DNA from: Spirochaetaceae bacterium
GTDB lineage: Bacteria; Spirochaetota; Spirochaetia; WTKD01
Assembly (NCBI GenBank): GCA_011524535.1
Contig: WTKD01000013.1
Coordinates: 1-64,000 of the forward strand
DNA: 64,000 nt
Reading direction: 5' to 3'
The notes below the pieces were generated by a model, which saw nothing but the letters and a program-made list of their open reading frames with translations, had not been told where the DNA came from and made no database searches. The position numbers were made by a program, and so were the translations under genes. Positions 29,201-39,322 of this stretch are shown here, one piece after another (the stretch's first letter is position 1; every line of letters starts with the position of its first letter).

Positions 29201-30061
29201 TTATCCTTTTACCGATCCAAGCGTTAGCCCTGTGATGAGCCATCTTGCAGAAAATAAAAAAAGTGCCATAACAGGAACCGAAACCATCATCGCACCGGCT
29301 GCAAACAAACCCCATTGGGTTTGAAACTGCTCCTGTAATCGAGCTAATCCCAGAGGCCATGTGATCATACTCGGTGATTGTAAAAAAATCCTTGCTAACA
29401 AAAAGTCGTTCCAAATTTGAGTGAAATTGAACAGCAAAGCGATTGCAAGAGCCGGTGCAGAAAGAGGCAAGATAACCCGGTAGAACACCTGGAATCGGTT
29501 TAATCCATCAACCAATCCGGCTTGTTCCAATTCACGGGGAATAGTGTCGTAATATCCCTTTAAAATCCAGATTGAAAAAGGAACCGCTGTCACAGAATAC
29601 GCAAAAATGGTTCCATGCCACGTATTTATGAGCCCTGCCCTTGTTGCAATAATATATAGTGGCAATAGTAACATAGCGCCTGGAATCATCTGTGTTGCTA
29701 ACAACGTTATGATCATCAGTTTTCTGCCAGGAAAATACCAGCGTGAAATAGCATAGGCTGAACTTGCCGCAATCGAAACACCAATCAAGGAAGTAGATAT
29801 AGTCAATAACAGGCTGTTGGAGAGCCACTGTAAGAAATCACGTTCAACCAGCATACTCACATAATTATTCAACGTAGCATCCTCAGGAATAATGGCCATA
29901 TCTGTTGAAAGGAGTCTATTTGAAGGACGTATCGAGACAGAAGCAATCCGTAATACCGGATAAACGGTAATGATACACATACAAATAAGAACTGCATGGA
30001 TGAGTATCCGTTTAAAAGGAGAGTCTCCCCTCCTCGAAAAAAAGAATTGTCTGATTGTCAC
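29201..30061 (-). CDS. Carbohydrate ABC transporter permease (MalG-type)
   Basis: EAA motif ELEQAGLVDGLNRFQVFYRVILPLSAPALA; multi-TM. Confidence 0.9.
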   Translation of the reverse strand: MTIRQFFFSRRGDSPFKRILIHAVLICMCIITVYPVLRIASVSIRPSNRLLSTDMAIIPEDATLNNYVSMLVERDFLQWLSNSLLLTISTSLIGVSIAASSAYAISRWYFPGRKLMIITLLATQMIPGAMLLLPLYIIATRAGLINTWHGTIFAYSVTAVPFSIWILKGYYDTIPRELEQAGLVDGLNRFQVFYRVILPLSAPALAIALLFNFTQIWNDFLLARIFLQSPSMITWPLGLARLQEQFQTQWGLFAAGAMMVSVPVMALFLFSARWLITGLTLGSVKG

Positions 30062-31095
30062 AGTGTTTCTCCTTCCTTCAGGCGTTTTTTCTCTGATTGA
30101 AATTGTATGTCAGGCTTTGTTACTTTGAGAAGTATTAGGCTAATGCTCAACAAAATTAAGAAAATTATCAAAGCAAGAGCGGATGCAAATCCAATTCTAA
30201 ATTCCAAAAAAGCCGCACGAAACAGAGCTGTCACCAATATGTCTGTTGTTTCCAGTTCATTTTGGTTTAATAAGTACGGAACATTGAAATTGTTGAAGGT
30301 CCATACAACCCCAAGGATAATCGCTGGAACCATAACAGGTTTCATCAATGGGATGGTTACATTGGTAAGTCTTTGAAATTTTGATACTCCATCTATTTCT
30401 GCTGCATCGTAGAAAGTTGGATTTATTGATTGAAGTCCTCCAAGCAAAATGATCGCCATAAACGGTACACCAAGCCATATATTTGTTATATTGACCGCTA
30501 TAAAATTCCACACTCCGTCGGTTAGCCATCGAATTTTTTCGATGTCAAAATATCCAAGAATCGTGTTTATGTATCCATATTCGTAATTAAATTCGCCTCG
30601 GAATGCGAGTACAGCAATAACTTGAGGAACAGCCCAAGGGAATAACAGTAATGCACGATAGAGTCCACGCAACCTCATCGGACGATTAAGAAGTACAGCC
30701 ATAAAAAATCCAATAGAAACATGGAACGTGACCTGAATCGCTGTCCACAGCATTGTCCTGAGTAGTATTGGAAAAAAATACTGCTGTTTTAATATGGGAA
30801 CGGTGAAAATATTGGCTATATTTGTGAAGAATTGACCAATACTATGCGAAAGACCCGATGAGACCCGTAGATTTGAAAGGTTCATATTGCTGAACGAGAG
30901 CACGAAAGTATAGACAATTGGGTAGAGAATTAGAACAGCAATGCCAATAACCGCAGGAGCTATTAGAACGATGGGTAAAGCTTTTCGGAATTTTAGGGTT
31001 TTATGAAGAAAGAGGTAGAGAAGAACTTCCATCAGCACAATGGCACCGACTACCGCCAATACCGTAAAGCCAACGTTAGTTACATTGCGAAACAT
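30058..31095 (-). CDS. Carbohydrate ABC transporter permease (MalF-type)
   Basis: YDAAEIDGVSKFQRLTNVTIPLMKPVM EAA loop; multi-TM; 4-bp overlap with the downstream permease. Confidence 0.9.
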   Translation of the reverse strand: MFRNVTNVGFTVLAVVGAIVLMEVLLYLFLHKTLKFRKALPIVLIAPAVIGIAVLILYPIVYTFVLSFSNMNLSNLRVSSGLSHSIGQFFTNIANIFTVPILKQQYFFPILLRTMLWTAIQVTFHVSIGFFMAVLLNRPMRLRGLYRALLLFPWAVPQVIAVLAFRGEFNYEYGYINTILGYFDIEKIRWLTDGVWNFIAVNITNIWLGVPFMAIILLGGLQSINPTFYDAAEIDGVSKFQRLTNVTIPLMKPVMVPAIILGVVWTFNNFNVPYLLNQNELETTDILVTALFRAAFLEFRIGFASALALIIFLILLSISLILLKVTKPDIQFQSEKKRLKEGETL

Positions 31096-31129
31096 ATTCG
31101 ACTCCCTATCTCTCGTCTTCGTAATCTAT

Positions 31130-32332
31130 CTATTGCAGGTTTTGTATACCCGCTTCTGCTGTTTCCTGCATAGCTCTTGCCGCGTCGTTCGGGGATTTCC
31201 CCGAAAAAAGTACTGCATTCATCTCTGGTTTTATGGCATCCCATACTGCACGCATTTCTATGACGGAAGGCATAGGAGTTCCATAAGACATCTGCTTACC
31301 TGAACTTGCAAGAATCGGATCATCGGCAACCAATGGTGAATCTAGAACAGATTTTCGTGCAGGAAGTCTTTTAAAGGCAGATACCATCTCTTCTTGCACT
31401 TCTGCAGAAAGAGCATACGCTATGAATTCCTTAATAAGTTCTCTTTTTTCTTCTGCCAATCCGGCGGTTACCATAAAGTATTTTCCACTAGTATATGGAG
31501 CTGGATATTCTCCCGTCTTGTTTATCATTGGAAGTGGAGCAATACCGAGATCGTCTCCAAATACACTTACATAATCGCTGAGCGACCAATCTCCATTTAC
31601 AATAAATCCAGCCTTCCCCTCTTTAAACAGAGTGTCTGCGGTTCCATAATCAGATTCTTCTGGAACAATTCCATACACTGTTTTTAAATCGCTCAGAAAT
31701 GCCAATGTATCTACCATGGCGCTGGTGTTTAAAGTTGGAGTCACACCATCCTCGGCAAAAACTTGACCGCCAAAACCACCAAGCCAAGGAACCAACCAAA
31801 ACGGTTCTATTTGGTTATATACCAATCCGTATACCCCATCGCCAGTAATAGACTCTGCGGCGTCAATGAATTCATTAACATCGTTTGGAGCAGAACTGAT
31901 TAGATTCTTATTGTACAAAAGCATGAGATGGTTTCCGGCTGAGATAGGAACGGCATACGCATCTCCATTAAATGTAACTGTGTCGACAAAAACATCTGCA
32001 TCGTACATATCATTTACGACATCAAGCAATCCAGCGGTTTTAAATGGCCCCGCATGGTCGTTTACCGTCCACAAAAAATCAGGAGGAGCGCCCGCTATAC
32101 TAGCACTAATGTAATCTTCTCTTAGCGCCTCTGTGTCTTTCGATACTATTTCAAGAGCAAATCCAGTTTGTTCCTCAAAACGTGCTGCCAATGTATTCAG
32201 CCAATCGAGAGCCTGCTCTGACTCACCTTCATTGGTCCACAAGACTATTGAATTTTGATCTTCACTAGCACCACCTGCGAATACAGGAAGAATGCAGACG
32301 AACAAAAAGAAAACAAGGATTTTTGACTTCAT
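31130..32332 (-). CDS. Maltose/maltodextrin-type extracellular sugar-binding protein
   Basis: Signal peptide; IVLWTNEGESEQALDWLNTLAARFEEQTG; MalE-like C-terminal region MQETAEAGIQNLQ. Confidence 0.88.
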   Translation of the reverse strand: MKSKILVFFLFVCILPVFAGGASEDQNSIVLWTNEGESEQALDWLNTLAARFEEQTGFALEIVSKDTEALREDYISASIAGAPPDFLWTVNDHAGPFKTAGLLDVVNDMYDADVFVDTVTFNGDAYAVPISAGNHLMLLYNKNLISSAPNDVNEFIDAAESITGDGVYGLVYNQIEPFWLVPWLGGFGGQVFAEDGVTPTLNTSAMVDTLAFLSDLKTVYGIVPEESDYGTADTLFKEGKAGFIVNGDWSLSDYVSVFGDDLGIAPLPMINKTGEYPAPYTSGKYFMVTAGLAEEKRELIKEFIAYALSAEVQEEMVSAFKRLPARKSVLDSPLVADDPILASSGKQMSYGTPMPSVIEMRAVWDAIKPEMNAVLFSGKSPNDAARAMQETAEAGIQNLQ

Positions 32333-32361
32333 ATAAGTAACTCCTTTGAAGGTATTATTCT

Positions 32362-32391
32362 ATTATATATTATATTAGTCTAGTAAGTCAA
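32362..32391 (-). promoter_or_regulatory. Sigma70-like promoter for malEFG-type operon
   Basis: Minus strand TTGACT-N18-TATAAT; AAGGAG SD just before the sugar-binding protein ATG. Confidence 0.6.
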
Positions 32392-32511
32392 TAATATATA
32401 TATTATTTCTCTCCGAGCTACAGACATCTAGATGTGAGATATTTGAATATCTGTAGTCCCCCAAAATATCTAAACACTATTATAACACGGTATGAACTGC
32501 TAGGATTACAC

Positions 32512-33798
32512 ATGATATCCGCACGAATTCCCAAGGGATTCCACGACAGCCTTCCCAAAGATGAATATAGACGCCAATCGCTAATAAGTTCTATTCGAAA
32601 TACGTGTTTTTTGATGGGTTATATGCCCATAGACACCCCTACCTTGGAATTTTCCGAGATTCTGCTAGGCAAGGGGGGTGGAGAAACCGACAAACAAGTC
32701 TATTCGTTTGTTGATCCGGGGGGGAGAAGTCTTTCACTGCGTTATGATCTAACCGTCCCATTGGCCAGATTTATATCGCAGCATAAACAAGACATAGTCA
32801 TGCCTTTTCGAAGATTTCATGTTGGAAAAGTGTTCCGAGGAGAGAAACCTCAAAAAGGACGTTACCGAGAGTTCTATCAATGCGACTGGGATCTCATCGC
32901 AGAATCTTCGCTGTGGGGAGACTGGGAAGTACTCCACTCAATTCTTGTTGTACTCGACGCACTCACCATCCCAGACTACCATGTGTCTTTTTCTCATCGA
33001 GGTATTCTTCCTTGTTTCTTGAAGAAGCTAGCCATTGAAGATTCGCATTCTGAACTTCTACGCATAATAGACAAACGCACAAAAATTGGGGATAAGGCTT
33101 GCCTGGAATTACTTGAAAACACCATAGGTAAAGAAAAAGCAAGCCCCCTGCTTAGATTGATTACAAAGGGTGCATCGAATGCTGACACTTTTGACCAATT
33201 ACAAGAATACCTTTCCGAAGAACTCAAAGACTACATGCGCGAAATATTTTCTCTCATCGATACAAGCGAATATACAAATCGAATACTATTCGACCCCAGC
33301 ATCACTCGAGGCTTGGATTATTATACAGGCATTGTTTTCGAAACTTTTTTTGACAAACTTCCTCGTATAGGTTCAATTTGCTCCGGCGGCCGGTATGATA
33401 ATCTTGCTGCACTGTATGGCGGTTCCGATATGCCGGGGGTGGGAGCATCGATAGGTCTAGACAGATTACTAGCCGGACTAGATGAAACTTCCTCTGCTCA
33501 GTCTAGTATTTCCTCGAAACATGTCCTTGTGTGCTACGAACACACAACTTCTGTCTCTCTTTCGCAAACATATCTGCGTACGCTTCGGGCTCAGGGCATC
33601 GTTGCGGAACAATATCCTAGTGAAAAGACTCTAAAAAAGCAATTTTTGTACGCAGAAAAATCAAATATTCCCTTTGTACTGCGCTTCGACGATGCCGACA
33701 ACGGAATATTGAAGCATCTAGCAACAGCACAAACAATCTCGGTCTCTGATCCACAGCAGTTATTCCCTTTTATCGAAACATATGCCGAATCCCGTTAA
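32512..33798 (+). CDS. hisS: Histidyl-tRNA synthetase
   Basis: IPKGFHDSLPKD; YRYDLTVPLARF-like SLRYDLTVPLARF; FDPSITRGLDYYTGIVFE; CSGGRYDNL. Confidence 0.95.
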   Translation: MISARIPKGFHDSLPKDEYRRQSLISSIRNTCFLMGYMPIDTPTLEFSEILLGKGGGETDKQVYSFVDPGGRSLSLRYDLTVPLARFISQHKQDIVMPFRRFHVGKVFRGEKPQKGRYREFYQCDWDLIAESSLWGDWEVLHSILVVLDALTIPDYHVSFSHRGILPCFLKKLAIEDSHSELLRIIDKRTKIGDKACLELLENTIGKEKASPLLRLITKGASNADTFDQLQEYLSEELKDYMREIFSLIDTSEYTNRILFDPSITRGLDYYTGIVFETFFDKLPRIGSICSGGRYDNLAALYGGSDMPGVGASIGLDRLLAGLDETSSAQSSISSKHVLVCYEHTTSVSLSQTYLRTLRAQGIVAEQYPSEKTLKKQFLYAEKSNIPFVLRFDDADNGILKHLATAQTISVSDPQQLFPFIETYAESR

Positions 33799-35791
33799 AT
33801 TACCGGTCTATACTCACAGAAGAAAGATTCTTTCTGCTTTAAAAAAGACCAAGGCCCTGGTTATTGAGAGTCCAACAGGATCCGGAAAAACGACACAGCT
33901 CCCAATTATACTACACAAAGCAAAATATACAAAAAAAGGCCTTATTGGTATAACCCAACCTCGTCGAATCGCCGTACTCAATGTACATCACTACATACGA
34001 GAATCTATTGATGAAAGAGACAAAGACATCGTCGGCTACAAAATGCGCTTCGAAGATGCCACAACACCCCTAACACGGTTAAAAATTATGACCGATGGCA
34101 TCTTACTCCAAGAAATCAAAAGCGACCCCTATCTGCTGCAATACAAAACAATCATTATTGACGAAGCCCATGAGCGCAGCATTACCATCGATTTTATATT
34201 GGGGCTGCTCAAGCGAGCTCTTGCAATTCGTTCGGATCTAAAGGTCATAATTTCTTCCGCGACAATAAATACTCAGACTTTTTCAAAATATTTTGACAAC
34301 TGTCCCATCATATCGGTCCCGGCAAAAACCTATCCAGTAAAGATGGTTTTCCGGAAAGAGCATCTTCAAGAAGATATACTAACCGAGGAAATCGTATCAA
34401 CGGTAAAAAAACTTGTAAAAGACCCTGCTCATCAAAATATTCTTGTATTTCTCCCAGGAGAAGCCGCGATCAAACAATGTCAGGCTGCGATTGTGAAAGA
34501 AGTCTGGAGCAAAAAAACCATGGTCTGCGTTTTGTATTCTCGTATCAGTTCAAGAATGCAAGAACGTGTGTTAGAACCCGTGCAAAAAGGGTACAAAAAG
34601 GTCGTTATAGCCACAAACATTGCTGAAACGAGTATTACCATAGATGGAATTACAGCGGTAATAGACTCAGGCTTAGCAAAAATTAATTCCTATAATCCCA
34701 TTAAACATAGTTCTACCCTCGAACTTACCCGTATTTCGCGTTCTTCTGCGATTCAGCGCATGGGAAGAGCCGGGAGAACCTCGCCTGGGGTTTGTATGTT
34801 TTTGTATACAGAAGAAGATTTTTTCCGTCGCCCCCTGCATACCCTTGAAGAAATATTGCGTACGGACCTTAGTGAAGTAGTGTTGAGGATGGCATTTCTT
34901 GGCATAAGAGATTTTGAAACTTTTCCATTGCTTCTTCCTCCAAAACTCACCGATGTTCGCAGTGCAATCGAAAATCTTATTGCTATGCACGCATTATCTG
35001 CGAATCATAGCTTGACCCAAATCGGAAAGTTGATGCTCCAATACCCGGTATCACCGAAGCACTCCCGCATTCTTATAGAAGCCATAAACAAATTTCCGGC
35101 AGCCCTTGATTCTATACTTACGATTATTTCTTTCTTAACCAACACAGGTCCATTCCTGCTTCCCTTTGGCGAGGAAATGAATGCCCGCAAGGCACATATG
35201 AAGTATGCACACCCATACGGCGATTTTCATGCCTGTATAAGACTGTTTCATGAATACAGCCATGCGCAGGATCAATCGGAGTTCTGCAAAAAATTCTACC
35301 TCGATGAACAGGTCATGCAAGAAATCGCGAACGTTCGGACCCAACTCTTAGAAATAACCGAAGACCTCGGTGTATTTATCAGCACCTCAAAAGCCTCCTA
35401 CGAAGAGGTTATGCTTTGTCTGTGTGCAGGGCTCTCACGCACAATTTGCACCAGAAAAGAGAAAAAATACCACAGTAAGACGTCACGGAATATCTTGATT
35501 CACCCTGGATCACTCTTGGAAGATAAGACATCTCAATGGATAATAGCCTCAGAAATAGTCACTACAACAAGAACATTTGCCCGAAACGTAGGCGTTTTGA
35601 CCGATTCGGTGATGCAAATGCACGATCCTGAATGGTTTAAATCAGAAAAAAAACAATATACCGCGAACAAATTGGGCACTCCACAAAAGAGAAAGAAATT
35701 GAGGAGTACGAGCACATCATCTAATCGAAAAAAACAAAGTACAGCAACTACGAGTAAACAATCAAGGTCTACCAAAAAGCGAAAATCCTAA
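33782..35791 (+). CDS. DEAH-box ATP-dependent helicase, HrpA-like
   Basis: ESPTGSGKTTQLPI; IIIDEAHERS; ISSATINT; QRMGRAGRTSPG; basic Ser/Lys/Thr-rich C-terminal tail. Confidence 0.92.
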   Translation: MPNPVKLPVYTHRRKILSALKKTKALVIESPTGSGKTTQLPIILHKAKYTKKGLIGITQPRRIAVLNVHHYIRESIDERDKDIVGYKMRFEDATTPLTRLKIMTDGILLQEIKSDPYLLQYKTIIIDEAHERSITIDFILGLLKRALAIRSDLKVIISSATINTQTFSKYFDNCPIISVPAKTYPVKMVFRKEHLQEDILTEEIVSTVKKLVKDPAHQNILVFLPGEAAIKQCQAAIVKEVWSKKTMVCVLYSRISSRMQERVLEPVQKGYKKVVIATNIAETSITIDGITAVIDSGLAKINSYNPIKHSSTLELTRISRSSAIQRMGRAGRTSPGVCMFLYTEEDFFRRPLHTLEEILRTDLSEVVLRMAFLGIRDFETFPLLLPPKLTDVRSAIENLIAMHALSANHSLTQIGKLMLQYPVSPKHSRILIEAINKFPAALDSILTIISFLTNTGPFLLPFGEEMNARKAHMKYAHPYGDFHACIRLFHEYSHAQDQSEFCKKFYLDEQVMQEIANVRTQLLEITEDLGVFISTSKASYEEVMLCLCAGLSRTICTRKEKKYHSKTSRNILIHPGSLLEDKTSQWIIASEIVTTTRTFARNVGVLTDSVMQMHDPEWFKSEKKQYTANKLGTPQKRKKLRSTSTSSNRKKQSTATTSKQSRSTKKRKS

Positions 35792-35826
35792 GGATCTATA
35801 CGGGATTCCTGGAAATATATGAAAGG

Positions 35827-36840
35827 TTATCGTGTGTGTTCGTTCAATATCGCCAATACGCTGTCTTCATCGGGCTCAACCATCGTGGTTTCCCCGATTG
35901 CTGACTGCAACACAAATCGCAATACATTACCGTGTTTCTTTTTATCATATTGCATGTGTGCATACAAAGATTCTGCGCTTGCAGACACCTTCGAAGGATA
36001 GTCATATATGTCTAGCAGTTCCCTGACTTTATCGTAGTATTCCTTTGTAGCAATATTTAAATATACACTGAGATGGGCAGCACAACGTAACCCCCAAGCA
36101 ACCGCAATTCCGTGAGAATATCTGCCTTCTTCGGCTTCAAGCGCGTGCGCAAAGGTATGGCCTAGATTAAGAAAGGCTCTCTTTCCTTGTTCTCTGGGGT
36201 CTTCCGTAACGATAGCATGTTTTACCGCAATGGCTCGCCAAACAATGTCTTCAAACGGTTCATCCGCTATTGTACCTGCAATGATATTCTTCCCTTGATC
36301 GCGTAGCATATCTAAAAGGAGGGCATCGCCGAGCAATCCAGCTTTCACTATTTCAGCAATACCTTCTGTAATAAGCTGATGAGGCTGCGATCTCAAAAAC
36401 AATGTATCTATGACAACTTCCTGGGCGAGGTAAAAGGTACCAACAAGATTCTTCTTTCCCTGAAAGTTTATTCCTGTTTTTCCTCCCACCGATGCATCAA
36501 CCATCGATAATAACGTAGTAGGAACCAGGTACAATGTGACACCACGCAAATAAATGCTTGCAGCAAATGCTCCAACATCGCAGACAGTCCCTCCACCTAT
36601 AACCGTTATCACTGCGTCGCGTACAAGTCTTTTTTCATACAGAAACGTCAAAACATTCTTTACTTGATCCCACTGCTTTGCAGATTCTCCACCTCGAAGC
36701 CAATATATAGAATCATCGGGGTAGTCTGCTAATGCCTCGTGTAATCCCGCTGCTGGTTTCTCAAAAACATCATCCACAATCAAAACTGCACTTTTAGATA
36801 AAATATCCCGCACATCGCCCTCACGAATAAGTGAGTTCAT
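35827..36840 (-). CDS. aroB: 3-dehydroquinate synthase
   Basis: VIGGGTVCDVGAFAASIYLRGVTLYLVPTTLLSMVDASVGGKTGIN; RAFLNLGHTFAHALE. Confidence 0.95.
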   Translation of the reverse strand: MNSLIREGDVRDILSKSAVLIVDDVFEKPAAGLHEALADYPDDSIYWLRGGESAKQWDQVKNVLTFLYEKRLVRDAVITVIGGGTVCDVGAFAASIYLRGVTLYLVPTTLLSMVDASVGGKTGINFQGKKNLVGTFYLAQEVVIDTLFLRSQPHQLITEGIAEIVKAGLLGDALLLDMLRDQGKNIIAGTIADEPFEDIVWRAIAVKHAIVTEDPREQGKRAFLNLGHTFAHALEAEEGRYSHGIAVAWGLRCAAHLSVYLNIATKEYYDKVRELLDIYDYPSKVSASAESLYAHMQYDKKKHGNVLRFVLQSAIGETTMVEPDEDSVLAILNEHTR

Positions 36841-36874
36841 CTGTGTGGATGTATCGAGATGTAAATTCTTTGAA

Positions 36875-37105
36875 TTAGTTTTCTTTACTTGTTTGTTTTT
36901 CAGTGGATGCTCCAGATGGTTTTTTCCGGGAATCGGTTACGTAAAACCCTCCTCCCTTAAAATGAACCCCTATTCCGCTACTAATAATACGTTTCATTTT
37001 CTGTTGTCCACATTGTTCACATATTGGGACCGGCTCTTCATGAATCCCATGAAACACTTCGAGGACCACCCCACATTCGCTGCATTCATATTCGTATGTT
37101 GGCAT
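36875..37105 (-). CDS. FmdB-family zinc ribbon protein
   Basis: MPTYEYECSECG..CEQCGQ..RIISSGIGVHFKGGGFYVTD. Confidence 0.9.
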   Translation of the reverse strand: MPTYEYECSECGVVLEVFHGIHEEPVPICEQCGQQKMKRIISSGIGVHFKGGGFYVTDSRKKPSGASTEKQTSKEN

Positions 37106-37155
37106 TATTTCTACCTCTTTTTATCATAATTATATCAAATTTATTAAATAATTTG

Positions 37156-37917
37156 CTACGACATTCGCACCGGTATGTCCTTCTCAAGTATATACCGTTT
37201 TATCTGTGGAATGGAGTGTGTACCGTAATGGACAATCGAAGCCACGAGAGCCGCATTTGCGTGACCAAGAACATCAACAATATGCTGTGCATTTCCTGCA
37301 CCTCCTGAAGCAACCGTTGGTATCGTCACTCGCTGGTTTATTTTTTGTGTCACTTCACAATCATATCCATCTTTTGTACCATCTGCATCGATGGAATTGA
37401 TGACTATCTCTCCCGCTCCCAATTCTTCCGCCCGGCCGGCCCACTCTAGAGCGTCTATTCCGGTCGCCTTTCTACCGCCATGGGTATACACCTCTATACC
37501 ACTGGATGTTGCATTGCTACGAGCAACATCCATTCCAAGAACTACGCATTGCGATCCAAAACGTCTTGCAATATCACCGATGAGTTGTGGATTTTGTACC
37601 GCCTGGGTATTCACACTTACCTTCTCAGCACCTGCAAGAAGAATCCTACGTGCAAATTCTACCGAAGCGACTCCTCCACCCGCACAAAAAGGAACAAATA
37701 CTTGTCGTGTAATTTTTTCAAGAACATCAATAAACAAGGTTCGGCGTTCCACTGAAGCGGTAATATCATAAAATACAAGTTCATCGACTCCCATTTCATA
37801 ATACTTCTTTGCCATGCTCACCGGATCACCCAAATCCTGATTATCCTGAAACTTTACGCCCTTGGTTGTTTTTCCGTCTCTCACATCGAGACATACGATC
37901 AATCGTTTACATAACAT
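37156..37917 (-). CDS. hisF: Imidazole glycerol phosphate synthase subunit HisF
   Basis: KRLIVCLDVRDGKTTKGVKF; DELVFYDITAS; DADGTKDGYD; ASGGAGN. Confidence 0.93.
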   Translation of the reverse strand: MLCKRLIVCLDVRDGKTTKGVKFQDNQDLGDPVSMAKKYYEMGVDELVFYDITASVERRTLFIDVLEKITRQVFVPFCAGGGVASVEFARRILLAGAEKVSVNTQAVQNPQLIGDIARRFGSQCVVLGMDVARSNATSSGIEVYTHGGRKATGIDALEWAGRAEELGAGEIVINSIDADGTKDGYDCEVTQKINQRVTIPTVASGGAGNAQHIVDVLGHANAALVASIVHYGTHSIPQIKRYILEKDIPVRMS

Positions 37918-37928
37918 AGCAAATTAAA

Positions 37929-38540
37929 TCAATTCATCAGAAAATTATGCAATATTTTTAATCCAGTCATGCCCGATTTTTCGGTGTGAAACTGGGTTCC
38001 AAACACATTTTCGTGGGCAATCGATGAAGCAAACCGGATATTGTATTCTGTTTCTGTTACAATATGCTCCTTGTTCGAGGGGTCCATATAAAACGAATGT
38101 ACGAAATAAACTTCTTTTTCATTTGATACTTCATCCAATATAGGGTGTTCTTGTACAATAGCAATCTGATTCCAGCCCATATGCGGTATTTTTCCAACAC
38201 TTTTTGGAAAACGTTTCACTAGGCCCGGTATGATATCTAACCCTTTAGCCCCGCCTTCTTCAGAAGAAGATAAAAGCAACTGAGCACCCACACATACTCC
38301 GAGCAAGGGGTTTCCCGTTGCTACAAAGGCACGTATGGCATCGTATACCCCCGTACTTTGGATTGCTTCACTCGCAAATTGGGCATCGCCAACTCCGGGA
38401 AAAATGAGTCTATCACACAGTTCTATCTCTTCTACCTTAGAAATGATTCTAGGCTCGACACCCAGATACCTTACCGCAGAATACATACTTTGAATATTAC
38501 CAGCTTGATAATCCAAAATACAAACATTGCCTTGCGTCAT
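37929..38540 (-). CDS. hisH: Imidazole glycerol phosphate synthase subunit HisH
   Basis: ILDYQAGNIQSMYSAVRYLG; PLLGVCVGAQLLL (class I amidotransferase Cys); IPHMGWNQI; VFGTQFHTEKSG. Confidence 0.94.
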   Translation of the reverse strand: MTQGNVCILDYQAGNIQSMYSAVRYLGVEPRIISKVEEIELCDRLIFPGVGDAQFASEAIQSTGVYDAIRAFVATGNPLLGVCVGAQLLLSSSEEGGAKGLDIIPGLVKRFPKSVGKIPHMGWNQIAIVQEHPILDEVSNEKEVYFVHSFYMDPSNKEHIVTETEYNIRFASSIAHENVFGTQFHTEKSGMTGLKILHNFLMN

Positions 38541-39322
38541 AGTTTTAGTATATCACCAAATGTAATCCCAAGCTCTTCGATGGATATGCTTTCATTACTA
38601 AGGATAATTTTATCTTTTCCAGCAAATAGCACATCGAACACATGTCGATTCTGACCAGTATCCAGTTCTATTCCAGCTTGATACAGGATTTCTAGTATTT
38701 TTGCCAAAGATCTGGCAACCCGGCTATCCTCAATATAGATAGCAATTGTGATAAACCCTTCTTCGGATATATGTACGATCGTTTCTTCAACTATAGAATG
38801 CAACATTTTTGGAATATTTGTGATTACCGGTGGAAGTGATGTATAGCGAATGGTCACAATGCCATCTTGCATTTCTGACATAAACCGCTGTGAAACTCCT
38901 TGAAGAGCAACGCCATTGGCTCTTTCCAATATATGAGGACTATGCATATACACGTACTCACCAAGAAATGGATGAATCCATGCGTTTTTTCTCATCATCT
39001 GAAACCCTTGTGATGCTAGGTCTTTTCTTATTAGGCCATTTGGGATAGTGTGCACAAGCAGCGTATTACGTATGCGACCATTTTGCGAAAATGCACCAGC
39101 TCTTATATAGCCTAGTAGGCGTTCATCAATAATCCCCCCTCCTGCGGATAAGAAGGTTTTCACGATAGCTGGATTAGCTGCAATATTGGCATATCCATAT
39201 ATCTGCGCGTCAGCATACATGTATTTGGATAGTTCTTGCCCACTTTCTAGATCATTTGGAACACTGGCACAGGAAACAACCAACGTACACGCAATACAAA
39301 CCTTGTAAAGGAGTTTACCCAT
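38537..39322 (-). CDS. Putative lipoprotein, unknown
   Basis: Signal with lipobox LVVSC; no recognised domain. Confidence 0.55.
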   Translation of the reverse strand: MGKLLYKVCIACTLVVSCASVPNDLESGQELSKYMYADAQIYGYANIAANPAIVKTFLSAGGGIIDERLLGYIRAGAFSQNGRIRNTLLVHTIPNGLIRKDLASQGFQMMRKNAWIHPFLGEYVYMHSPHILERANGVALQGVSQRFMSEMQDGIVTIRYTSLPPVITNIPKMLHSIVEETIVHISEEGFITIAIYIEDSRVARSLAKILEILYQAGIELDTGQNRHVFDVLFAGKDKIILSNESISIEELGITFGDILKL

